NCBI GenBank assembly: GCA_018699075.1
Contig: JABIPV010000236.1
Span: 1 to 5,491 of the forward strand
Direction of reading: 5' to 3'
DNA length: 5,491 bases
DNA from: Kordiimonadaceae bacterium
GTDB taxonomy: Bacteria > Pseudomonadota > Alphaproteobacteria > Sphingomonadales > Emcibacteraceae
The position numbers and the translations under genes were made by a program. This document shows, piece by piece, positions 1-5,491 of the stretch. The notes under the pieces are model-generated. The model searched no databases, had not been told where the DNA came from, and worked only from the letters and a program-made list of their open reading frames with translations. The number at the start of each line of letters is the position of its first letter. Position 1 is the first letter of the stretch.

Positions 1-54
1 AAAGAAGAACGTGAAGAGCGTGCAAAAGATTTAAAAGCCGCTGCAAACAGTTAA
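1..54 (+). CDS. C-terminal end of an unidentified upstream gene (partial)
   Basis: Frame 1 is open from the window edge and ends at TAA 52-54. It encodes a very polar tail, KEEREERAKDLKAAANS, which is probably helical and rich in Lys, Glu and Ala. The tail has no recognisable motif, so I cannot name the protein. It is read as a gene end because it is open to the edge, lies on the same strand as the operon, and stops 14 nt before nadE, the spacing expected inside an operon. Seventeen codons are too few to prove coding; the frame could be open by chance. Confidence 0.55.
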   Translation, partial: KEEREERAKDLKAAANS

Positions 55-68
55 AAAGAACATGTTAA

Positions 69-1730
69 ATGACCAGTGCATTAAAGATCGTCATAGCGAC
101 CATAAACCCCACCGTTGGGGATATTGAGGGCAATGCATCACGCATATTAAAAGTGCGCGAGGCATCACCTGCTGCTGATCTTATTGTTTATAGTGAACTG
201 GTGCTGATCGGTTATCCACCCGAAGATTTAGTATTAAAGCCTGCTTTTCAGCGCGATGCCATGGATAAAGCGGTGGAACTTGCGGCGATTACCAAAGACG
301 GTGGTCCCGCGATGTTAATCGGGTCTTGTTGGATTGAAGGCGGTAAACTTTATAACAGTTCATTGCTGCTCGCAAATGGCACCATTGCCGCGATCCGTCA
401 TAAACGTGATCTTCCCAATTACGGTGTGTTCGATGAAAAACGCGTGTTTTCACGCGGCCCTTGTCCTGAACCAATTGATTTTAAGGGTGTTAAGCTTGGC
501 GTGTTAACGTGTGAAGACCTTTGGTGGGAAGAAGTAACACAGCATCTTGCGGATAAGCATAGTGATATTTTAATATCTTTAAATGGGTCACCTTACGAAG
601 AAATTAAAGCACGTGACCGTTTTCAAAATGGCAAAGAGCGCACAACACAATCAGATATCCCGCTTATTTATACCAATCAGGTTGGTGGGCAGGATGAACT
701 TGTGTTTGATGGTGAAGCCTTTGTGATGGATAAAAATGGTCAAGTGATCGTGCGCCAAACCGCTTTTGTTGACTGCACGACCATGACCGAATGGTCAAAA
801 GTTGATAATGGATGGGTTTGCGCGGCACATGATTTACCCGAGAAAAATGACAGATTAACGGATATATATCAGGCGATGATGATTGGTGTGCGGGATTATG
901 TGAATAAAAACCATTTCCCTGGTGTAATCATTGGCATGTCGGGCGGTATTGATAGTGCGCTTAGCGCCATAGTCGCGGTGGATGCGCTTGGTGCGGATAA
1001 AGTTCATTTAGTGATGATGCCATCAAAATATACGTCAGAAGAAAGTTTGATCGACGCGGCGGACGCCGCGCGAATGATGGGATGCGCGATAGATAATATT
1101 CCAATTACCGATGGTGTTAAGGCGTTCGAAGGCATTATGGCGGGGGCTTTTGCGGGAACGACTTCGGACACTACCGAAGAAAATTTACAATCACGCCTCA
1201 GGGCTGTGATCTTGATGGCCCTTAGTAACAAGCATGGTAAAATGGTGCTGACAACTGGAAATAAGTCTGAAATGTCAGTGGGTTACGCGACCCTTTATGG
1301 TGATATGTGTGGCGGTTATAATGCGCTTAAGGATATTTATAAGCTAGATGTTTTTAAGCTGAGCTATTGGCGCAACGAAAACCAGCCTCTAGGAGGCATG
1401 GGACCTAAAGGCCAAATTATGCCCGTCAACATAATTGAAAAACCACCAACAGCGGAACTGCGCCCTGATCAAAAAGACGAAGATAGTTTGCCGCCATATG
1501 AAGTGCTCGATGATATTTTGGAATGTTTAATAGAAAAAGAAATGTTCAAAAAAGACATCGTAAAACGTGGACATGACGTGGAAACAGTTGCACGTATTCA
1601 GCATCTGTTATACATCGCAGAATATAAACGTCGTCAAGCACCACCGGGTGTTAAAATAACTGAAAAGAATTTTGGCCGTGATCGCCGTTATCCGATCACC
1701 AATGGTTACAGAGATAAAAAAGTAAATTAG
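69..1730 (+). CDS. nadE: Glutamine-dependent NAD+ synthetase
   Basis: This cytosolic enzyme performs the last step of NAD biosynthesis, ATP-dependent amidation of deamido-NAD (nicotinate adenine dinucleotide), using ammonia released from glutamine. The 553-residue protein has the two-domain bacterial layout. An N-terminal nitrilase-type glutaminase domain (about 1-260) carries the Glu-Lys-Cys triad: Glu43 (YSELVLIGYPPEDL), Lys112 (just before LPNYGVFDEKR) and Cys148 (LTCEDLWW). The C-terminal synthetase domain has the ATP-pyrophosphatase loop SGGIDS (291-296), TTGNKSE (395-401), then GYATLYGDMCGGY, and ELRPDQKDEDSLPPY (463-477). Length and both termini fit the family. ATG 69 is chosen because LKIVIATINPTVGD follows at the usual distance from the start. 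Its Shine-Dalgarno is poor (AAGAA near 56-60), which suggests coupling to the upstream gene. It heads the nadE-gltX-cysS-trmJ cluster. Confidence 0.97.
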   Translation: MTSALKIVIATINPTVGDIEGNASRILKVREASPAADLIVYSELVLIGYPPEDLVLKPAFQRDAMDKAVELAAITKDGGPAMLIGSCWIEGGKLYNSSLLLANGTIAAIRHKRDLPNYGVFDEKRVFSRGPCPEPIDFKGVKLGVLTCEDLWWEEVTQHLADKHSDILISLNGSPYEEIKARDRFQNGKERTTQSDIPLIYTNQVGGQDELVFDGEAFVMDKNGQVIVRQTAFVDCTTMTEWSKVDNGWVCAAHDLPEKNDRLTDIYQAMMIGVRDYVNKNHFPGVIIGMSGGIDSALSAIVAVDALGADKVHLVMMPSKYTSEESLIDAADAARMMGCAIDNIPITDGVKAFEGIMAGAFAGTTSDTTEENLQSRLRAVILMALSNKHGKMVLTTGNKSEMSVGYATLYGDMCGGYNALKDIYKLDVFKLSYWRNENQPLGGMGPKGQIMPVNIIEKPPTAELRPDQKDEDSLPPYEVLDDILECLIEKEMFKKDIVKRGHDVETVARIQHLLYIAEYKRRQAPPGVKITEKNFGRDRRYPITNGYRDKKVN

Positions 1731-1732
1731 GA
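1729..1732 (+). promoter_or_regulatory. Ribosome binding site of gltX overlapping the nadE stop codon
   Basis: AGGA shares its first two bases with the nadE TAG (1728-1730) and sits 7 nt before the gltX ATG at 1740. The spacing is good and supports that start. The overlap suggests that ribosomes terminating on nadE help initiation on gltX. Confidence 0.65.
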
Positions 1733-1739
1733 AAACTAA

Positions 1740-3074
1740 ATGTCCGTAAAAGTAAGATTTGCCCCAAGTCCAACAGGACTTCTACATGTTGGAAACGTTA
1801 GAACCGCCATCGCCAACTGGCTTTATGCCCGTAAAATGGGCGGTGTGTTTTTCTTGCGTATTGATGATACGGACTTGGAACGTTCTACGAAAGAATATGA
1901 AGACGGCCTTAAAGAAGACCTTTTATGGCTTTGCCTTAATTGGGACGAAACGGCAAAGCAATCAGAACGCTTCGCACAGTATGACGCCGCCGTTGAAAAG
2001 TTAAAAGCGGATGGTCGTCTTTATCCTTGTTACGAAACATCACATGAGCTTGATTTAAAAAGAAAAATTCAACTTGGTCAAGGTAAGCCACCGTTATATG
2101 ACCGTGCGGGTCTTCGCTTAACAGAAGACGATGTCGCGAAATATGAAGCGGAAGGACGTAAGCCCCATTGGCGTTTTAAGCTTAACGTTCCGACGCGTGT
2201 AGAATGGGAAGACCTTGTTAAAGGTCACCAAAGTTTTGAAATTGGTGCGCTTTCTGATCCAATTTTGGTGCGTGGCGATGGGACTTACCTTTATACGTTA
2301 CCTAGTGTTGTTGATGATATTGATTTTAAAATCACCCACATCATGCGCGGCGAAGATCATTCAGCCAATAGCGCCGTTCAAACGCAGTTATTTGAAGCTT
2401 TGGGTGCTAATGCGCCTGAAATGGCCCATTTCTCTCTCCTTACGGGTGCGGCGGGTGAGGGGCTTTCAAAACGTCTTGGTACTGCGAGCATTAAATCATA
2501 CCGCGAAGACGACGGCCTTGAAGCCATGAGCATCTTTAGCTTACTTGCACGTCTTGGGTCATCGGAACCTATTGAGCCGTTTACAAGCATACAGCCACTG
2601 ATTGACGGCTTTGATTTTTCAAAGTTCAGCCGTTCAACGGCAAAGTTTGATCCTAAAGATTTGGAAATCCTCAACGCGAAGATTTTGCATGTGACAGATT
2701 TTGACGATGTAAAAGATCACCTTCCCGAAGGCACAACAGAAGCGCTTTGGAATGTGGCGAGAGCAAACGTGAAAAAGACAGCCGATGCCGCCGAATGGAT
2801 GACGATTGTGAATGGCCCTGTAACACCGATCATTGAAGATGCTGATTTTATCGCCAAGGCGGCAGCACTTCTTCCATCTGGTGATTGGGACGATACAACA
2901 TGGAAAGCATGGACAACGGCCGTAAAGGAAGAAACAGGTGCCAAAGGTAAAGGTCTCTTTATGCCACTACGCCAAGCGGTAACAGGCATGGATCATGGCC
3001 CTGATATGGGGTCATTATTGCCATTAATTGGTGAAACACGAGTAAGAGCGAGACTTACCGGAGAAAAAGCTTAA
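1740..3074 (+). CDS. gltX: Glutamyl-tRNA synthetase, short zinc-free type
   Basis: A class I aminoacyl-tRNA synthetase that attaches glutamate to tRNA in the cytosol. The 444 residues begin with the Rossmann-fold signature FAPSPTGLLHVGN, where HVGN (16-19) is the HIGH-type motif. LRIDDTDLERS follows, then the active-site block PSVVDDIDFKITHIMRGEDH (188-207) and the KMSKS-type loop GLSKR (241-245). The C-terminal anticodon-binding region contains KGKGLFMPLRQAVTG and a closing SLLPLIGETRVRARL segment. The zinc cluster of E. coli GluRS is missing: only Cys97 is present in that area (YPCYET). The pattern matches from memory the alphaproteobacterial paralogue of about 445 residues, not the roughly 470-residue one. 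Many alphaproteobacteria encode both, and in bacteria with two GluRS copies one can be specialised for tRNA-Gln. Which tRNA this copy charges cannot be read from the sequence. The start is supported by AGGA at 1729-1732. Confidence 0.96.
   Translation: MSVKVRFAPSPTGLLHVGNVRTAIANWLYARKMGGVFFLRIDDTDLERSTKEYEDGLKEDLLWLCLNWDETAKQSERFAQYDAAVEKLKADGRLYPCYETSHELDLKRKIQLGQGKPPLYDRAGLRLTEDDVAKYEAEGRKPHWRFKLNVPTRVEWEDLVKGHQSFEIGALSDPILVRGDGTYLYTLPSVVDDIDFKITHIMRGEDHSANSAVQTQLFEALGANAPEMAHFSLLTGAAGEGLSKRLGTASIKSYREDDGLEAMSIFSLLARLGSSEPIEPFTSIQPLIDGFDFSKFSRSTAKFDPKDLEILNAKILHVTDFDDVKDHLPEGTTEALWNVARANVKKTADAAEWMTIVNGPVTPIIEDADFIAKAAALLPSGDWDDTTWKAWTTAVKEETGAKGKGLFMPLRQAVTGMDHGPDMGSLLPLIGETRVRARLTGEKA
3060..3064 (+). 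promoter_or_regulatory. Ribosome binding site of cysS inside the end of gltX
   Basis: GGAGA lies within the last codons of gltX, 10 nt before the cysS ATG at 3075. The gltX stop TAA (3072-3074) directly abuts that ATG, so initiation of cysS is very probably coupled to termination of gltX. Confidence 0.6.
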
Positions 3075-4466
3075 ATGCTGAGCAAGCTTAAAATATACAA
3101 TACTCTTACCAATAAAAAGGAAGAGTTTAAGCCGATAGATCCAAACCACATCACCATGTATGTGTGTGGACCAACGGTGTATGATTTTGCCCATGTTGGT
3201 AATGCCCGCCCCGTTGTTGTGTTTGATACACTGGCGAGATTACTTCGTCATGATTACGGTAAACTCACATACGCGCGCAATATTACTGACATTGATGATA
3301 AAATTATTGAAGCCAGTCAGCAAACGGGCGAAGATATATCCGTGATAACCGAAAAATTCACCAAGCATTATGAAGAGGATATGACGCAACTTAATGCGGA
3401 AATGCCGGACATTATTCCAAAGGCTACAGATTACATTGATGAAATGATCGAATTGATCAGTGACCTTGTTGAAAAAGGCCACGCTTACGAAGCAGAGGGT
3501 CATGTGCTTTTTCATGTGTCCTCTATGGATGATTATGGTGAGCTTTCTGGACGTTCTGTTGCGGACTTATTAGCCGGTGCCCGCGTTGATGTGGCAAGTT
3601 ATAAAAAAGAAGCACCGGATTTTGTGCTCTGGAAACCATCGACGGATGATCAACCCGGTTGGGACAGCCCATGGGGCAGAGGTCGCCCCGGATGGCACAC
3701 CGAATGTTCCGCAATGATCAAAAAAGAACTTGGTACGACAATAGATATTCATGGCGGCGGTTTAGATTTAATCTTCCCCCACCACGAAAACGAAATAGCC
3801 CAGAGCAAATGTTCGCATGATGGAGCGGCACTAGCCAACCATTGGATGCATAATGGTTATCTGACGGTAAACGGTGAGAAGATGTCTAAGTCACTTGGAA
3901 ATTTTGTGACTGTTCATGAACTGCTTGAGGAATTTCCTGGTAAAGGTGAAGCGATCCGCATGGCTTTGCTTACAGCACAATATAGACAACCTGTTGATTT
4001 TAGCCGTTCTGGTATTTTGCAAGCGAAAAAGCAGATTGATAATTGGCAACGTCTTACAAAAGGGGTCAATCCTTCAGTACCTAGTGAGAAAGTTTTAAAT
4101 GCCTTAAGAGATGATTTAAACACACCAAAAGCAATAATGGAACTTCATCAATTGGCGAAAAAAGCCAAAGAAAATGATGAAGAAAAATCTATACTTAAAG
4201 CTTCAGCACAAATGCTAGGTTTGTTAAATCTTAATTATAACGAGTGGTTCGATGTGCTAACTTCTGAGGATGGAAGCACTTTAGGGACTATTGAAATAAG
4301 TCCTGCTCGTGACAAAGAGGGAATAGAGAGATTAATTAAGGAGCGAACGGAAGCTAAAAAAAATAAAAATTTTGCACGAGCTGACTTAATTCGTGACGAA
4401 TTAGATGCAGAATTTATTAAACTTCTTGATCATCCCGATGGCACGACTACTTGGGAACGAAGATAA
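3075..4466 (+). CDS. cysS: Cysteinyl-tRNA synthetase
   Basis: A class I synthetase that charges tRNA-Cys with cysteine in the cytosol. The 463 residues match the usual bacterial length. The N-terminal catalytic core shows MYVCGPTVYDFAHVGNARP, with HVGN (40-43) as the HIGH motif. The zinc site that discriminates cysteine is complete: Cys31, Cys211 (WHTECSAM), His236 and Glu240 (HHENE). KMSKS is exact at 269-273 and is followed by LGNF. The C-terminal helical anticodon-binding part contains RDDLNTPKA and ends with FARADLIRDELDAEFIKLLDHPDGTTTWERR-type residues typical of the family. The start abuts the gltX stop with no gap and GGAGA lies 10 nt upstream. The last third of the gene (from about 4020) is distinctly AT-richer than the rest, about 34% GC at 4081-4440 by hand count, but the protein family signature continues without a break. 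Confidence 0.97.
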   Translation: MLSKLKIYNTLTNKKEEFKPIDPNHITMYVCGPTVYDFAHVGNARPVVVFDTLARLLRHDYGKLTYARNITDIDDKIIEASQQTGEDISVITEKFTKHYEEDMTQLNAEMPDIIPKATDYIDEMIELISDLVEKGHAYEAEGHVLFHVSSMDDYGELSGRSVADLLAGARVDVASYKKEAPDFVLWKPSTDDQPGWDSPWGRGRPGWHTECSAMIKKELGTTIDIHGGGLDLIFPHHENEIAQSKCSHDGAALANHWMHNGYLTVNGEKMSKSLGNFVTVHELLEEFPGKGEAIRMALLTAQYRQPVDFSRSGILQAKKQIDNWQRLTKGVNPSVPSEKVLNALRDDLNTPKAIMELHQLAKKAKENDEEKSILKASAQMLGLLNLNYNEWFDVLTSEDGSTLGTIEISPARDKEGIERLIKERTEAKKNKNFARADLIRDELDAEFIKLLDHPDGTTTWERR

Positions 4467-4469
4467 CTA

Positions 4470-5288
4470 ATGGCTGGAACTAACCATAAAGAATCCTCAA
4501 AAGTCCAAGAAGGTCCGGCTATCATCCTTATAGTTCCGCAGCTGGGGGAGAATATTGGTAAGGCTGTTCGGGCCATGTATAATTTTGGTCTTACGGATTT
4601 GCGCCTTGTGGCGCCGCGTGACGGTTGGCCGAATGAGGCGGCGGTTGCACCTGCGGCGGGGGCGGATATTGTGCTAGAAAAAGCGCGTGTTTATGAAACC
4701 ACGGCAGAAGCGATAGCCGACCTTGAATATGTCTATGCGACCACGGCGCGGCCACGGGATATAATAAAAGAAGTGGTGACGCCGAAGCATTGCTGTAACC
4801 TTATGCGCGGGCATGTGAATTCCGGTAAAAAAGTCGGTCTTTTGTTTGGTCCTGAAAAAGCAGGGCTTAAGAATGATGATATTGTGCTTTCAACGGCAAT
4901 TGTCTCTGTTCCCCTCAATCCAAGTTTTGCGTCGATAAATTTGGCAACGGCGGTTGGACTACTTTCTTATGAATGGTTTCAAACGGGCACAGATATACCG
5001 GATAGTTATACCCCGACCCAAGACACCACACCCGCATCCGCAGGTGAGTTACAAAAATTATTTGATCATATGGAAGATGAGCTTCGCGAAGCGGGCTATT
5101 TCCGTTCGCAACAACGTCGTTCATTGATGCAAAAAAACCTACGTAATATCTTTACCCGTTCAGAGCTCACCCGCGAAGAAATCAGCACCATGCGCGGTGT
5201 TGTGAAAGCCCTCGCGACAGGTGGCGGTCCGGGATGGATTGCTGAAAAAGCGGAAATCGCTAAGAATAAGGCGAAAAAGACCGAATAA
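4470..5288 (+). CDS. trmJ: tRNA (cytidine/uridine-2'-O-)-methyltransferase, TrmJ-like SPOUT enzyme
   Basis: A SPOUT-superfamily (TrmH/TrmJ) RNA methyltransferase. Its best-known members use S-adenosylmethionine to 2'-O-methylate nucleotide 32 in the anticodon loop of tRNAs. The three family motifs are visible: ENIGKAVRAMYNFG (27-40) with the conserved Asn28 and Arg34, LFGPEKAGL (around 125-133), and VPLNPSFASINLATAV (147-162), which forms part of the knotted cofactor site. A TrmJ-type C-terminal helical extension (about 195-250) contains EDELREAGYF and RRSLMQKNLRNIFTRSELTREE, which favours TrmJ over plain TrmH/TrmL. At 272 residues it is slightly longer than E. coli TrmJ, with a polar 15-residue N-terminus and a Lys-rich C-terminal tail. 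The start lies 3 nt after the cysS stop; the only upstream purine run is GGGA (4453-4456), rather distant, so translation probably depends on coupling. Target specificity is inferred from the family. Confidence 0.9.
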   Translation: MAGTNHKESSKVQEGPAIILIVPQLGENIGKAVRAMYNFGLTDLRLVAPRDGWPNEAAVAPAAGADIVLEKARVYETTAEAIADLEYVYATTARPRDIIKEVVTPKHCCNLMRGHVNSGKKVGLLFGPEKAGLKNDDIVLSTAIVSVPLNPSFASINLATAVGLLSYEWFQTGTDIPDSYTPTQDTTPASAGELQKLFDHMEDELREAGYFRSQQRRSLMQKNLRNIFTRSELTREEISTMRGVVKALATGGGPGWIAEKAEIAKNKAKKTE

Positions 5289-5291
5289 GGT

Positions 5292-5319
5292 TTGACAACC
5301 CTACGGAAATAGCTATATT
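5292..5319 (+). promoter_or_regulatory. Sigma-70-type promoter for rpsD
   Basis: A perfect -35 element TTGACA (5292-5297) is separated by 16 bp from TATATT (5314-5319). Read as CTATAT (5313-5318) this matches the -10 form common in alphaproteobacteria, and it is followed by a GC-rich CCGCCC. The -35 begins only 4 nt after the trmJ stop. Transcription would start near 5326, leaving a leader of about 106 nt before rpsD. Such a near-consensus promoter suits a highly expressed ribosomal protein gene. Confidence 0.8.
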
Positions 5320-5325
5320 CCGCCC

Positions 5326-5431
5326 ATCTCGAATGACTTGGGTGAGAGCCTCAAGTTGCGTAGGCTCTGGCATATCTTAGTCTACGGTGCTGATATTAAT
5401 ATTAATTCTAAACAAGAAGCGATTTGAAAAA
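5326..5431 (+). promoter_or_regulatory. rpsD mRNA leader with a candidate pseudoknot
   Basis: Most of the 143-nt gap between trmJ and rpsD is inferred to be the 5' untranslated region of rpsD. It holds a 7-bp stem AGAGCCT (5345-5351) with AGGCTCT (5362-5368) around a 10-nt loop. CTTG (5337-5340) can pair with CAAG (5352-5355) inside that loop, giving the order a-b-a'-b' of an H-type pseudoknot with connecting loops of 4, 0 and 6 nt. An AT-rich stretch follows. Only a weak ribosome site is visible, AAGAAG (5414-5419), 12 nt before the start. S4 is known to repress translation through a pseudoknot in the E. coli alpha operon, so autoregulation is plausible here, but it is an inference. The transcription start is also predicted, not observed. 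Confidence 0.45.
5395..5406. repeat. 12-bp AT-only palindrome in the rpsD leader
   Basis: ATTAATATTAAT is a perfect palindrome located 25 nt before the rpsD start. Made only of A and T, it would form a very weak hairpin. It may act simply as an unstructured stretch that eases ribosome loading, or it may be chance in AT-rich DNA. Confidence 0.3.
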
Positions 5432-5491
5432 ATGACTAAACGTACAAGAGCTAAGTATAAGATCGACCGCCGCATGGGCGAAAACATTTGG
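5432..5491 (+). CDS. rpsD: 30S ribosomal protein S4, N-terminal part (partial)
   Basis: Twenty codons run to the window edge, starting MTKRTRAKYKID and continuing RRMGENIW. This matches the alphaproteobacterial S4 N-terminus, usually M(S/T)KR..AKYKIDRRMGENIWG. S4 binds the 5' domain of 16S rRNA early in assembly of the small subunit and takes part in decoding accuracy; in several bacteria it also represses its own synthesis. The gene has its own strong promoter and leader and is not packed against trmJ as the preceding genes are against one another, although read-through from the operon is possible because no terminator is visible. Only about a tenth of the usual roughly 205 residues is present, but the match is distinctive. 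Confidence 0.92.
   Translation, partial: MTKRTRAKYKIDRRMGENIW

Noticed and set aside
62..64. ATG at 62 as an alternative start near nadE
   Set aside because: It is in a different frame from nadE. The nadE frame starting at 69 gives the expected N-terminus. The ATG is only the middle of a small AACATGTT palindrome (59-66).
1004..1231. Open frames on the - strand inside nadE, gltX, cysS and trmJ (for example 1004-1231, 2378-2674, 2717-2989, 3240-3515)
   Set aside because: They lie wholly within genes with complete family motifs, have no recognisable protein signature, and look like shadows of the coding strand.
2215..2529. Alternative + strand frame within gltX
   Set aside because: It overlaps the GluRS active-site and KMSKS region in another frame and gives a composition with no known motif.
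5345..5380. Hairpin AGAGCCT/AGGCTCT as a rho-independent terminator of the nadE-trmJ operon
   Set aside because: The stem is followed by GGCATATCTTAG, with no run of T, and it lies downstream of the rpsD promoter, so leader structure is the better reading.
5289..5431. tRNA or other known structured RNA in the trmJ-rpsD gap
   Set aside because: No cloverleaf, T-loop GTTCGA-like motif or CCA end is visible, and I recognise no riboswitch core. Only the short pairings described for the leader are present.

Overview
The window is a compact stretch of housekeeping genes, all on the + strand, from what looks like an alphaproteobacterium of moderate GC (hand counts of sampled blocks range from about 34 to 55%). 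Four things point to this lineage. The GluRS is the roughly 445-residue type that resembles the rickettsial paralogue beginning APSPTGxLHVGN. NadE is the long glutamine-dependent form with the GVFDEKR signature. The first residues of ribosomal protein S4 read AKYKIDRRMGENIW, as in alphaproteobacteria. The promoter before rpsD has the form TTGACA-N16-CTATAT, common in this class. I cannot name the genus.

Layout: the last 17 codons of an unidentified upstream gene (1-54) are followed by four closely packed complete genes: nadE (69-1730), gltX (1740-3074), cysS (3075-4466) and trmJ (4470-5288). The spacers are 14, 9, 0 and 3 nt, there is no room for terminators, and the Shine-Dalgarno sequences lie in the preceding gene, so this is very probably one operon with translational coupling. 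A 143-nt gap (5289-5431) follows. It starts with a near-consensus sigma-70 promoter and continues as a leader of about 106 nt. The first 20 codons of rpsD (5432-5491) run off the end of the window.

The genes share a theme of translation and cofactor supply. NadE makes NAD from deamido-NAD with glutamine as nitrogen donor. GltX and CysS charge tRNAs with glutamate and cysteine. TrmJ 2'-O-methylates the tRNA anticodon loop. RpsD is a primary 16S rRNA-binding protein that in other bacteria represses its own mRNA. All key catalytic motifs are intact and I see no frameshift, mobile element, CRISPR array, tRNA or rRNA gene.

The window is mostly ordinary. The part most worth a second look is the rpsD leader, where short complementary segments are arranged as an H-type pseudoknot (5337-5368), a plausible autoregulatory site for S4. 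A 15-codon open frame covers the same bases. A sharp drop in GC over the last third of cysS, reversed at trmJ, is a weaker observation.
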